Shown piece by piece: positions 12,455-31,435 of a stretch of DNA of 64,000 nucleotides. The notes under the pieces were generated by a model. It saw only the letters and a program-made list of their open reading frames with translations, was not told the DNA's origin and searched no databases. The position numbers were made by a program, and so were the translations under genes. The stretch comes from Parachlorella kessleri (lineage: Eukaryota; Chlorophyta; Trebouxiophyceae; Chlorellales; Chlorellaceae). The stretch's first letter is position 1; each line of letters opens with the position of its first letter. The stretch lies in NCBI GenBank assembly GCA_001598975.1, contig BBXU01000220.1, forward strand, positions 1-64,000, read 5' to 3'.

Positions 12455-13746
12455 GTTGCTTTAGTCACGTCTGAAATGGGGCTGACCTGTCGGTGGTCGG
12501 CATGAGGAGCAAGGCTAGAGGCACCTGGTGCTAGTGAAGGATACGCTTCCAGTGATGCTGCATGCTCGCTCGAGGCTCGCAGGGCATTGGCGGCTAAGTG
12601 TGTTCACAGCTGCATATGGGCCTGCCCACCTTGGTAGCCTTCCGCCCATAAAACACACGCATCTCGACTCCAATTGCCAGCTAAGATGTGCTGCAAACTG
12701 GGGTTGTCATTGCTTGCTGACGCACAAAGTTGTCATCCAGCTACTAGCTAGTAGCCTGCAGACAAAGTATGGCAGTGCCACTTAATACCATACACCCAGA
12801 GGGGGAGGTTCCGTCGCTATGCCGCATTGCCCCCTGAGAGACTGTTTTGTGGCATGCAACAACCTCAAAGAATAAAAGAGTGAACCTGGTCAGTTGCCCT
12901 TGATATTGAGCTGCAAAGCATGCCCTCGCCCGGTCCCTCTTCACCTGATCCACAAAGCAATGAGCACGTTGTTGCTTGTCTATACTTAAAAGATCGGTGG
13001 CGAGCCAAAACTTCACCAATGCGTCTGGGGTTGGTCGCCCCCTACCCTAGAAGCTGCCCACCGATCAGATACCCGATGGGGGGCACTTGGTCCTCGAGGC
13101 CATTAGGGTCCATCTGAATAAGCCCAGCTGCCGTCTTACAGACCTAGGGTAGTCCCGCCCGAACCCAAGGGCAATGCCATGCCAACTTCCGCCCCTCGCC
13201 TTGGCGGTTGCGCCAATAACTACAGGTCACGTAAGCTTGGGTGGTCACCCAAGCAGATGAGCTCTTTGATGATCGTAATAAAGATGCTGGTAAGACCTTA
13301 CTCAGCTGATAAGTAATGTTTGGATTAGTGTTGAGGTGCCCCAGGCTCCTGCTGGCAACTAGAGCGAGGCCTTTTGGCGACATCCACTTCAACGCCACGG
13401 ATGGCGAGGTCGAGGAGCTTATAGAGGGCTCGTTGGTAAGGAGCTGCGCCTTGAAGCTGGACTACCCAGAGCAGCCAGGTGTCTGAGTTGCCTAGCCAGA
13501 TGAATATTTCAGACCCCTGAACAGTGCAAAGGCAGCCTCTGCGTAGGACAAGACCACAAGAAGAAGAAAGGATGATGGTGATGCAGAAAGAGCCAGGGTT
13601 CTGACGACACGAAGGGAGGCACTGTCACTGTGGGTGGCCAGCTGTATCCAAGATGCTCAACACGTCCTATTTGGTACCTGGTGGTGTGTCTGCCCTATTT
13701 GCCACCAGCCGCTTGTGATTCCCATATCAGGCTGTCCGCTTGTGCG
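12455..13746. other. Divergent intergenic region, F-box/LRR and LYR-like genes
   Basis: This separates two divergently transcribed genes and should contain both promoters. A stretch near 13,370-13,440 (FGDIHFNATDG frame, ending at GTAAGG) looks weakly exon-like, but nothing joins it to a neighbour. No repeat was seen. Confidence 0.45.
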
Positions 13747-14718
13747 ATGAAACATGGGCAAACCGGGGAAGCCGTTCTTGCCACCGCTCGCAGATATCGT
13801 GAGATATGGAGATACACAGCGCTTTTTATTTGGAAAGATGACACCGGCCAGTTGTGGTAAGTTTTGGTTGCAGTCCATGTAGGGGTGTCTCATCTCCCCA
13901 TGTCATCTTGTGTCTCCTGGTACACTGGCATTCTCCTTGGCATCCTGCACACTCCTCACCCCCAGAAAATGATGCAGCTCATCCACACTCTACAACTCAA
14001 CGCAGGAGGGACACGCTTCGTGAGAGCGCACGGAAGGAGTTTGAGGCGGCCCGCTTTGAGAATGACCCAGAAATAGTATGTAATGTGTTGCTGCTGGCAC
14101 TGCTTGGCCTCTCCTCACATGTATGGTGGAGCCCCGGTTGCTAGGCTTTGGTATATCCCTACCTCCCTGAAGCTTGTGGTTTCCGGGTAGTTTGTGTTGC
14201 ACTAGTGTACATCTGTGTTATGCTCATCCCAAGGTCCTCCATACACCTAGTCATATTGTGAAGCTGGCCATGGTCAGTATGCCCTTGAGGATGATGACAT
14301 ATCCAGGGATGACTCGCTGCTGCAAGCTCTCCTCGTGTTGCAGGTGAACCGACTGTTGGTGGTGGGGAGAGACGCAGTGCACAGAGTAGCAGCAAAGGTG
14401 TGTGGTAATGTCGCGTGTGACATTGAACTAGGACTTGGATGTTTTGCGCACTGACAGTGCACTGTGGAATATAAGAGCACCTCCGCTGATGTGGGCTGTG
14501 TGCCGAGGACGACTGGGTGTCAGTATGCCTGCGAGATGCGAAGGGCGCTAGAAGGTAGCCATTGCCATGTGCGGTTGTCAGGTATGCCTTAACAGTTTGC
14601 CATTTGTGACATAAACCATCACACGAATGTCGCTGAAGCTGGCAGGGGTACGCGATGGACTTCACCGTGCCTGACCTGGCATTCTGTCTTGGTCCTACAG
14701 CAGCCCCGTAGCAAGTAG
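13747..14718 (+). CDS. Small LYR/complex-1-LYR-like protein (tentative)
   Basis: Four short exons join in frame: 13747-13798, 13966-14075, 14344-14397 and 14701-14718, encoding about 77 residues. The best-supported part is RRDTLRESARKEFEAARF followed across an intron by EIVNRLLVVGRDAV. This matches the helical C-terminal half of LYR-motif proteins, small mitochondrial factors that bind acyl carrier protein and help assemble iron-sulfur or respiratory-chain proteins. The N-terminal exon (MKHGQTGEAVLATARRY) is less certain, and the diagnostic L-Y-R tripeptide falls at the splice junction and is not clearly present. The last exon is only 18 bases. Which LYR subfamily this is cannot be said. Its proximity to SDH2 and a complex I subunit fits a mitochondrial role. 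Confidence 0.45.
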
Positions 14719-15440
14719 CGCACAAGGTTAGCAGGCTTAGGCACTGAGTGCTTATCGTACATGTTGTATGCCCTGACATGGCCCCCGTCATCAAGGGAGT
14801 AAGGTCCACATGGAGGCTGCCCCTAGCTTGGCTGCAGTTTCTTGACAAGCACACCAAGATCGTGGATGAGGAAACGACCTTGAAGGAGAGCGGAGCGCAA
14901 ACCCCTCCCCCGCCCTCCTTGGGAGGGGACTGGTACCAGCGGTGAGGATGGGGGGACGCATGAGAAGCAGTACCTTGGTTGTCATGCATACTAGTGGCAA
15001 GCCCTGCAGCAATCTGCCATGTCCTTCCCTAATAAGTGAAAGCGTCACTCCTGACAGCAACACTTCCAGCGCAGTTGAAATCTTCAATACGGATGCTGGA
15101 CGAATCTCTCGGTCATTACATCTTGTCAGTTTGCATGTGGACGTGCAGGCCTTCTGCTCTTTTTTTTCACACTGACATGGGGCAGGGCATGGTCGCATGT
15201 CATTATTGGCCGTGGCCTAATACGAACTCTGTGGTTTGTCTGCATGTATTACAGTGGTACCAGTCCTACCTAGTCACACCACTTGCACCTTCTAAACTAC
15301 AAAATCGTTACCTATGCCATGGTTTAATGGCTTACAGAGCAACTGGACGAGCTACGTTCTCAGATGACGGCACACAGCGCACCCAGCAGCTAGTACCTGC
15401 TGGAACCAGGTCCATGGGGGCCAACGGGACACCTGCCTAG
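14719..15440. other. Convergent intergenic region
   Basis: This lies between the 3' ends of the LYR-like gene and the reverse-strand conserved gene. A 55-codon open frame at 14778-14945 resembles nothing recognised. No repeats or RNA genes were seen. Confidence 0.45.
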
Positions 15441-17321
15441 CTAGAACTCCTCGCTCCCAGACAAATTCCCAAGCTCCCCCCAGTAAGCAGCTACGTCCTC
15501 TCGCAGCGCCTGTAGCCGAGGGATGAGCTCATCTGAGGGAACCTCTGCAAAGTCGCCACCGCCTCCCGCTAGCAAGCCCGCAACCCCGCTGGGGCTGCTG
15601 GAGGGACGCTGGAGGCGGGACAGTTGGAGGTCGATGGCCTGCACATGTCACTCAGTGGTTACCTGTACATACTTGCCATCAAGCCGCCCTTTTGAACGGA
15701 GGGGACGCAGGAACGCCACACTTTCCGCACCGCGGGAGATGTGCCTTCACGCCATCTTACCAGCATGGAGAACGGGAAAGGCCCAGACAACAGACAGGAG
15801 TCCTCAGCCGCAGCAACGTGCCTTGAGCCACGTGCATGCAAGCGCATCTCTTCAGGGACAGTTGTACTGGCTCAGACATCCAGACAAGCCTCCAGGTCAT
15901 ACCTTGCTCCCAGCACAGTTGAATCTCAACCCTATACATTTTTATTTCCGCACAGCTAAATCAGTAATGTCAGAACCCCCTCCCTTCACAACCTCATGGC
16001 GTCCCTGCGTACTGTACAAGCATTAAGCCTGCCTGCAACTAAGTAAAAGTACCTGCAAGAGTGCCAGTGGGGTTGTTGACAGCAGCTCCTCCTCCCCATC
16101 GCTTGCTGCTGCTGGTGACAACTGGATCGCATCAAAGCGGCTGTCGTCAATGCTGCTGCCAGCCGACGGCTCCACGGAAGGCTCGGCAGGGGTGAAAGCA
16201 TCTGGCAGCAGAGCCGCTCTCTCTTCGCGGTCTGGTATGGATATCAGCAGCTGGAGGATGCGGGTCTGCACGGGGTTAGTGCATGGGTGGTATTGGTCAA
16301 ACAGGCTAGAACATTTAAAGGGCAATGTTTTGAAGAAGCAATCCGCCGTATGGGCCACAATGCACGGTTAGACCAAGGTGAATGCTGTGACAACTCATCG
16401 CCTGTTCCCTAGTCAGGCCCCATTTAAGCGGGCAAATGCAGAAGCTCACCGTCGCATCTGGCTCGAATGGCAGCCCGCCCTGCTCCTCAGGGGAGAGTTG
16501 CTTCCTGCCGATCACTTCAGCCAGCGACCTGGCGCGCGCAGCACCCACCAGGCCCTCCAAACCTGCCGCCTGTTGCTGCATCAGGCTAAGCCCTTCCGGC
16601 GTGAGCCCCAGATGTGCTGTGCGCTGGACCACAAAAGAGAACGCTGAGGATGCTGACTGGTGCTGCAGGAGAGGCTCTGTATGGTCTGGTAACGCAACTT
16701 CTCCATGCCGCTCTCTGCTGCTGCCATTAGCTGAAGTTGACTTAAGGCCATTGTCAAGCTGAGGTATAGCATTGGCCGTGCTACCCTCGGTGCCATCACC
16801 GCTGCTGCGACTGCCGTCGCTACTGCTGCTGATGCGGCTGCCATTGCCGCTCTCGCCCCTACCGTTCATGCTAGTTGAAATGCTGCTGGGGAGAGCTGCA
16901 GCAGTGGAGTGTGAGCCCTGCGCAGCTGACCGCAGCTCCTGTTGCAGTATATCGCTGCTGACCGGGACTGCAGGCAGGGCAGAGGCGCTCATTACTGCGC
17001 TGCTCCTGACCAAGCTCCCTGACAGTGCCATGCAGCTCGTCCAGATTTAAAGTGGCAGGGGCAACTATGAACAACGCTAGGTAGGCTCAAGCTGAGGGAG
17101 CACTTCCGACTTCTGAGTAAACTCCCAGACTCACCCAGGCCTTCTCGCACGGCCATCAGCTTGCTGCCCAGCGCCCACAGTTTCTCCTTGGCAGTTGCAT
17201 CTGCCTGGGACTGCACGTGGGCTATATGTGAAAGGAGCTCCAACGTCAGAGCACCCCTGTTGGCCACAGCCCAGTCTTGCAGAGCCTCATCATCCAGCAA
17301 CTGCAGCTCTGCTATCAACTC
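15441..17321 (-). CDS. Conserved protein of unknown function, 5' end unresolved
   Basis: Four exons join in frame: 17321-17135, 16967-16450, 16265-16053 and 15638-15441. The translated 371 residues include a helical N-terminal block (ELIAELQLLDDEALQDW, KEKLWALGSKLM), a Ser/Asn/Gly-rich linker, then well-structured segments (LGLTPEGLSLMQQQAAG, ARSLAEVIGRKQLSPEEQGG, LQLLISIPDREERAALLPDA) and a C-terminal helix with REDVAAYWGELGN. The order and compact charge patterns suggest a real conserved family of the green lineage, but no named domain was recognised. The first exon shown opens in phase 0 with no start codon, so one or more exons lie between 17,330 and about 17,700. A candidate first exon (MSSFSVADTG near 17,640) does not match in phase. 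The gene is head-to-head with SDH2. Confidence 0.65.
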
Positions 17322-17846
17322 CTGCGTGTGGAGGGTTCAAAACAAAAAAAAGTGGCACAAACAGGGACAACACAAACTGCTCGTCAGACGTGTGCAAGCG
17401 TAGCAGCACCCACACGACATGCGCAGGCTGACATCCGACATGCCTGCGACTGTAGCGGCACGGCAGCACAAGCCGCGACCCGGCTCTGCTTGTGCCAGTG
17501 TCTCCGAGACGAGTTTACAAGCAGACGAGACTTTGCAGGCACCCAATAGTGCCGCCCAGCACAATGCTTGCCAGCCACAAAGTTTGCATTGATGGACATG
17601 TCTACCTGTATCAGCTACAGAAAAGCTACTCATGCAAATCATGAAGACCGTCTGCTCTCCTGGGCGCCGTGGCCAAAGAATTAGTCAATGGCGGGGAGCT
17701 CCTCCCTGACCACTCCTTCGTTCAACGCGAAGCCCCAGGCGCGAACCCAAGCTTATCGACCGTGCGGAGGCCCTTGGACGGCTTCACAGCAAGGGTGGCT
17801 GCTGATCTTTGTGCCCAGGCTCCTGGCACTTTTCTAGACAGCACCC

Positions 17847-20733
17847 ATGAACGCCCTGGTTCGAGGGCTGCGCAGCAGCCTTACCTCGGACCTTCAGCAC
17901 TTTGCCAGGGCTGCAGCCACGGCCACTGCGGGGCAGGCGACGACTGCTGCAAACGTTGGAAAGCCAAAGCTTGAGAAGGAATTTCTTGTGTACAGGTAGG
18001 CAACTTGATTAGCTGAGCTTGCATATCAGCATGCGCTGTGGTCGTTTGTTCTTGCAACGGAGGTACTGGCAAGCAGTTGGAAGCCGCTGGCAGAAGTGAC
18101 TGGTGTGGTGGTCGTGGTGCAGGTGGAGCCCTGAGAGCGACCAGCCCCCGCGCTATGACTCCTACAAGGTTGACATCAACGCGTAAGTGCTTCATTGACC
18201 ATACCAACCAGGTCGTGAGCGTCAGAGGTGGTGAAGCTGGGAGTTACTGGCTGCATAGCTCGTCATGGCAGCATTTGCTGGCAGCAACTATGCCATCGGA
18301 GGCAGGTCTGGGTGGGGATTGACGGCAAGCCTGGGGTTAGAGCCCGCTGCAGTCCAGCAGCTACCGTAGCAGCCTGCACCCATGACTGGGAACACAGCTG
18401 GCGGGTCGGGGCGAAACTTTATCCTTTTGCCAGCCTTGCCAACAGAGTGGGCGGTATGTCACCGTGCAGGTGCGGGCCCATGATGCTGGACGTGCTGCTG
18501 AAGATCAAGGACGAGCAGGACCACACTCTATCGCTAAGGAGGTCTTGCAGGTATGCAGCAGCTTGGTGCCCAGGTTACCAGGTGGTGTCCCTAGTAAGGG
18601 CATGGAGGGGGCCGGAGAGAAGGGTGTTTGAGATGAGCAGGGGAGAGGGTGCTTGTGCGTGGGTTTAATGCCTTGGTTGATGAGGTTGTACGTTGGCAAA
18701 TGGTGGGCGCTGGAGGGTGCGTCATGTGCACTTCTTGTAAGCTGGCCTCCAAGCTGTGCACCGGTAGGCATTTGGTGGAGTGTGCCGCCTGATGTGCCCC
18801 TCCAACCTTTGCCATTTGGCCCACTCCTATGCTGTCCAGGGAGGGCATCTGCGGCTCCTGCGCCATGAACATCGACGGCAAGAACGGGCTGGCCTGCCTG
18901 ACGCGTGTGGAGCGTGAGCCATCCAAGGTCTCTCGGGTGGCGCCGCTGCCTCACATGTTTGTGGTGCGGGATCTGGTGGTGGACATGTCAAACTTCTACG
19001 CACAGGTGAGACTAGGCGCTGTGCTTGGGGCTGGGGAAGGAGCAGGTGAGGTCACTGATCACCCTGGGTGACAGAGGGGTGGGAGGAGCAATGGAATTGT
19101 CCAACACCGTTGCCTGACTTTGTTGGGCGTGGATTCCTTGGGTGTTTGCGATGACTGTCCAACGCTTTTGTGGTCTCCTCTCGCCATGTAGAGGGCGTTT
19201 GCCCGCCTGGCTTGTCACCATCTAGTATTGGATTTGTGTGGGTGCAGCATGTGTGCAGCTGGTATCGATGTTGAGCTCATTGTTGTCATGTAAGTTTTGA
19301 CTCCTGCAGTACAAGTCCATCAAGCCATACCTGCAGAAGACTCACCCAAGGTGAGGACCTTGTTAGTGGTGTGTTTGGGTCTGGTCTGGTCTAGTCTTGT
19401 TGAACTTGTGTCAGTTCACGACAGTTCAGTAAGCCAGGTAAGGTTGCAAAGTACAAAATTGCAACGCCGGGGTCCCGGGTATTGCCCAGTGTTCCCTTCT
19501 GCCTGTTTTATTCATCCTGTGGCAATGCCAGTTGGGGTTGACATGGGGAGATGGTCCAAGCAGGTCATTGCGCCCTCCCGTAGGTGGGAATTTCAGTGAG
19601 CTATGGCAAATACCGGAACCAGTATACAGTGTGTACTGCACCCCTCCTGTGTGCAGCGGCGGGCGGGAGTACTTGCAGACCAAGGACGACCGCGCCAAGC
19701 TGGATGGCCTGTACGAGTGCATCCTGTGCGCGTGCTGCTCCACCTCTTGCCCATCTTATTGGTGGGCCTCGGACAAGTACCTGGGACCCGCGGTGCTGCT
19801 TCAGGCGTACAGGTGTCTGAAGGATTCAAGGGGCGAGGTTGCGGGGAAAGCAGGTCATACTGCTGCTGGGCTGCCCTGAGCTGCTCTTAGGATCTGTTGT
19901 GCGCAATGGTGGGTCGGGTTGGCGGAAAGGCAAAGGATGGGAGACCGTTCTTGAAATGTGGCAAGGTTTTGTCATAAACGTTCCCATTGGACAGTCCTTC
20001 CCTGATTCTGGCTGAGTCTGTAACCGCCGTGGAGTTCTGGCTTCGTACCATCTTACTGCCTTTTACACATAGTTTGTGTCCGAGTCCTCAGTATGTGCAT
20101 GTTGAGCTGCCTGACTGTGATGTCCTGGCAGATCCTAACCTCTCCATTGGAGGCAGCTGGCTGTGGACAGCAGCCACGGGCTTAGCACCGGCCCTTGTTT
20201 GTGCTGTTGCCCGCAGGTGGATTGTGGACAGCCGCGACGACTTCACGCAGGAGCGGCTGGCTGCTGTGGACGACCAGTACAAGCTGTACCGCTGCCACAC
20301 CATCATGAACTGCGCCACCGTTTGCCCTAAGGGGCTCAACCCTGGTGAGACGGCCGCGAGGATCACCAGTGTGGGCAGGGACTACTTGGAGGTTGTGATT
20401 ACTTTATGGTAGACGCGTAGAAGGACGAAGGTGTCTGTGCATGATAGGCGGCTGGCATGCGAGGGGCGCGGGCGTGCCTAGCATGCGTGCTAACAAGTTG
20501 TGCATCCAGGGTGCAAGCTTGATGCTGCAATATATACTTAGCGTCCCAATCTGTTGCTGGATGGAGTAACCACTTAGCCTCGCTGACCTGGCTGGCTTGC
20601 ATTGGGCACGCAGGTCCATCGGGCACGCAGGTCGTGGCTATTGGCCTGTTAACATGCTGCGCTTCTGTGCTCTGCAGGCAAGGCTATCGCCAAGGTGAAG
20701 CAGAGTGTGGAGAAAGGGCGCCCCATCAGCTGA
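17847..20733 (+). CDS. SDH2: Succinate dehydrogenase iron-sulfur subunit, mitochondrial
   Basis: Eight exons join in frame: 17847-17995, 18123-18182, 18470-18550, 18840-19005, 19310-19350, 19657-19812, 20217-20344 and 20678-20733, giving about 278 residues. This is the electron-transfer subunit of complex II, passing electrons from the flavoprotein to ubiquinone at the inner mitochondrial membrane. The N-terminal 40 residues are rich in Arg, Ala, Ser and Thr with no acidic residue before position 15, a typical mitochondrial presequence. All three clusters are visible: [2Fe-2S] in [13 protein letters not shown] plus the later LAC, and two Cys groups for the [4Fe-4S] and [3Fe-4S] centres in [13 protein letters not shown] and [14 protein letters not shown]. 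The VYRW and LYRCHT tripeptides occupy the places where animal SDHB carries the I/LYR motifs bound by the Fe-S co-chaperone HSC20. Nothing essential is missing. Confidence 0.96.
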
Positions 20734-20810
20734 TTAACTAGCCAGCAGACCGAACGGCATGATGCTGTTTGGCACATAAGGAGACTTGCAGGGTGCGAAG
20801 GCTTAGATGT

Positions 20811-20815
20811 TGTAA
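20811..20815 (+). terminator. Candidate polyadenylation signal TGTAA
   Basis: TGTAA lies 78 bases after the SDH2 stop, a normal distance for green-algal polyadenylation. Confidence 0.4.
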
Positions 20816-21970
20816 GACGGAGGGTAATGTCGCGGCCGTGCTGGAGATTGGTGGTCGGAAGCACAGCATACACGAGCATGGCTGCTGGTAGGAGCCTGCG
20901 GCTCTGGGCCGCCAGTTGGTAACCTGTTAGCGGAAGTCGCCGGACGTTGTTTGCAGCACTTGTGCTGCTTTGGCCGGTGTCACTTTTGGTACCTTCCAGC
21001 CTAAACCGGGCCTATGGCTTATATAGGCTTATAAGGGCAACTACATGATGTTGCTCAGGCTAGGATACATGTTGCGGCGATTGGCCTAATGATACATAGG
21101 TACGTTGTGTTGTTATAGTCTTTGGGTCATATGCTGGCTTCTCACTGGGTTGGATGCCAGACAGTGCTTCCAACAATGTGGTTATCTGAAGCTGGGACAA
21201 CTGTCATGTAATGTAATGAAGCCTTCTGAGGCAACTCCGTCAGTAGCAGGACTATACATCAACTCTTTCTCGACAGGGGAAGCTTGAGACCGACTGTTAG
21301 AGGTGCCCCACGATGAACGTCCTGCATTCCTTGCTGGTACCAAGCTTGGGCGGGACAACTCGGATGCCCAGTAGCAGGTGGGTATGTCCGGTCCCTAAAG
21401 GAATGGGACTTGACAGCACGCTCAGGCGAAGCTCATATCAAGATCAATTGCGCTGCCACTGTCTACCGAGCCTTGCCATAATCATTCACAAACCTTCACA
21501 TGTCTTACCCAGTTGCCCATCAAGTGTTGGCAAATTCCAGGCACCCTGGAAGATAATCTTTCAGAAGCCTAACAAAGAACTATTTAGCACCAGGCTTGCG
21601 GACTGTCCAAACCGAGTTCACCCTATCTTCTCTTACTTCACATTGCCTGCCACCATTCACAACCCAATCTCCCCCCGGAAGGATGAACCTACTCGATTTG
21701 GATAGCCCAAGGCCTACGCGCAACTTATCACACCGGGCGACTTCATCCAACTTCCCAGGACAGGGACACACAGAAGCTCGTCCTGATGGGAGCTTCAACC
21801 AACCTCAGCCTCCACATCACACTGAAGCGAACCTGTGCATAATAGCCAACAAATCCTCGCAGTACCTGCCAGCTCTGTCTCCCTGTCCAACCACTAATAA
21901 GACAGCTCAGCCATGAACATCGTACAAGCTTGACCCTCTTAAGGAGTAGATAGCCTACACATTTAGCACC

Positions 21971-22071
21971 AAACCTTGGGTCATACCCAAAATGGCCATT
22001 CTGAGGGGGCTATGGTGGTAAACCTTGGGTCATATCATCCCACAAAGCGGCCATTCTGAGGGGCTATTGTG
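21971..22071. repeat. Two-copy imperfect tandem repeat of about 50 bases
   Basis: AAACCTTGGGTCATA begins one copy at 21971 and a second at 22019-22020. Both continue to GGCCATTCTGAGGGG and CTATNGTGG, with small insertions and substitutions between copies. It lies downstream of the complex I subunit gene, read on the minus strand. Confidence 0.8.
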
Positions 22072-22152
22072 GCACCATTCTCGTACAACTGCCATCAAGG
22101 AACACAAGCATGACCAACCTGACACAGGTTCAGCCACCCAGACAGACTTCGG

Positions 22153-22786
22153 TCAGGCGTCCCCAAGTCGCTCCGCTGCCTTCCTTTCTGCCCAGTGTGT
22201 GATGCTGCTGTCTGGCCGAGCGTTGAGGCCGATGGTTAGGATGGCAGTAGCAGCCCCCAGCGTGAAGTACCTGCAGAGCAAGACGGTTTATTTCATCAGC
22301 CATTTGTTGACAAGCACAGTATCACCGAGGAGATTGTTCCCTGCCACCCCTGCAGTCCAGCACTCTTGGCCATCCCATCCCCCATAAAGCAGCACTCTTG
22401 GCTCGCCGTGTGTAGCTGCCGCAGCTCTCCACAACCAGCAGCAACATCTCAACGTCCCCACTGCTGCAGTACATCCCTTCCATCAGAGGGGCAGTGTGCC
22501 GCTCATAGCTGCTTACCAGGGCGCCTCCCAAGATTCCCACTTCCGCGCCTGCCCAGCAGGGGGAGGGGTCTCCCCAAAGATATAGCCACCTGCGCCACAA
22601 GCAGTGTAAGAGCATAGTTGATAGATATGAACTAGAAGTTTTGCCCTAAGTCGTCAACTTCACTTGGTCACTGCAAGTCATGCCTGGCTCGTGATGCCCC
22701 TCGCCAAAGAAGCCACCCTTGGGCCCCTCGCCGCGTGGCTTTAGGTTTCGAAGCCTCCCTAGTGCAGCCCGCCTTAAGAAAGACAT
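22153..22786 (-). CDS. Complex I small subunit, NDUFB11/ESSS type
   Basis: Three exons, 22786-22684, 22589-22517 and 22270-22153, join in matching phases and give 97 residues. The N-terminus is Arg/Leu-rich (MSFLRRAALGRLRNLKPR), as expected for a mitochondrial accessory subunit. The centre, GGYIFGETPPP followed by RKWESWEAPWY, and the following single transmembrane helix with LGAATAILTIGLNARPD and a C-terminal WAERKAAERL, fit the plant ESSS/NDUFB11 subunit of the respiratory NADH dehydrogenase membrane arm. The first intron starts with GC (CAG|GCATGA) in this model; the phase match supports it, but the donor is weak. It is divergent from the calcium-ATPase gene. Family assignment is from remembered motif layout, not from an alignment. 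Confidence 0.75.
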
Positions 22787-23131
22787 CTGGTGGGAGACTG
22801 GCGAAACCCGGGACGATCAGGCCAGGCAGTTATTGCTTTATCTAAAACAATTGATGCTACAGCGGTACAGAGCAGGGAATGGCTTGAACAGACTGGGACC
22901 TCCAGGCTGGACGAGGGAATTTTCGTCGCCTCCCGCCTGCAATTCTAGCTACCTCGGCCTGGACCAGTACTACAGCAATTGCTGCACATTCCCAACCTCC
23001 TGCCTTCTTTGGTCAATTAGGACCTCCCCTGGCCCGGCGGCAGGCTAAGTAAGAGATCATACCTTGGCTTGATCCCTGGCTTGACCGAGAGCCTGCTTGG
23101 CAAGGTGGAAGACCTGCTGCACCACCAAGCC
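22787..23131. promoter_or_regulatory. Shared divergent upstream region, complex I subunit and calcium ATPase
   Basis: About 345 bases separate the two start codons, which face away from each other, so both promoters must lie here or in the first exons and introns. No TATA box or repeated motif was obvious. Confidence 0.45.
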
Positions 23132-30608
<7,477 letters not shown>

Positions 30609-31435
30609 AATGAAGCATAGGATGGGCAGTAACCAACTGTCCTAGGCTAGTACATAGGCAAGCTCACTATTACTTGTGATCTCAACTCTCACTAGACCTT
30701 CCTTTTGGGAGCGCGCCAATACTGCGAAGCTGTCGGTTGGGGTCGGGATATCAGTCACAAGCTAAGGCCCCATCACCTTTAGTCAATTTTTATCTAAACC
30801 AAGCTCAGTATAACTTGCGGCTGAGCTCAGCAGTCCCCTCCTGCTTTGCTCTCCTGTCCCTTTCGCTCTTCTGTCCAATCTACCTTGTCTGTATTCTGGG
30901 TGAAACTGCCTTTAATCTTTGCATTGGCTGGGGTTGGGACAGGGGTGTCTGACATTTTGTTCTGCAGTGGTAACATACTTTTGTTTCGGCAGGTTTGCAA
31001 CAACGGAGCGGCAGAAATATGCAAAGAGAGACTAGGCAAACTAAATTTTTTCTGACAACAAGTCCACAATGTTTGGCTGCATCAGGAAGTGGTGAGCCAA
31101 GGTTGAAGGCTGAGAGAATCGAGTGCAAGAGCGAGAGCAAACGCAAGCAACCATAAGCCTGGCAAGGGCAATGTTTCCTGCTGTCCTCTCTCTAAAGCCT
31201 GTTCACTGCAACGATAGCTGGTCCACTACATTGGGTTTCCCAGCAGCGAACGGCACGGCCTCCTGCAAACTTGAACGTGCCTACACCCAGTCCACTTAAG
31301 CGCCAACAGATCAAGCCACCCCAGCCGCAAAACCGCCCAAGCACCGTCATGAACATAGCCCATCCCGACTGCCCGGGTCCCGACTACTCCAGACTGTCCA
31401 TTTCACAACCAGCTGTGCGCTCCGCTGTCCTGCCA
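30609..31435. other. Convergent intergenic region
   Basis: This holds the two 3' UTRs of the calcium ATPase and the reverse-strand caprin-like gene. It is more AT-rich than the genes. No repeat, RNA or further coding segment was recognised. Confidence 0.5.

Larger units (their letters stand above)
20734..22152. other. Convergent intergenic region
   Basis: This lies between the 3' ends of SDH2 and the reverse-strand complex I subunit gene. It holds the SDH2 tail signal and a roughly 50-base imperfect tandem duplication (listed separately). A 130-codon open frame at 21313-21705 shows no recognisable domain. Confidence 0.5.

Noticed and set aside
13370..13440. Exon-like stretch (FGDIHFNATDG) ending at a GTAAGG donor, vaguely like an RRM edge
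   Set aside because: No acceptor or partner exon could be matched in phase and the similarity is too short.
14778..14945. Short plus-strand open frame encoding a 55-residue Trp/Pro-containing peptide
   Set aside because: It follows the LYR-like stop by only 59 bases, has no recognisable relative or splice partners, and similar frames occur by chance.
14159..14989. 276-codon minus-strand open frame
   Set aside because: It runs antisense over the tentative LYR-like exons, has unstructured composition and resembles no family.
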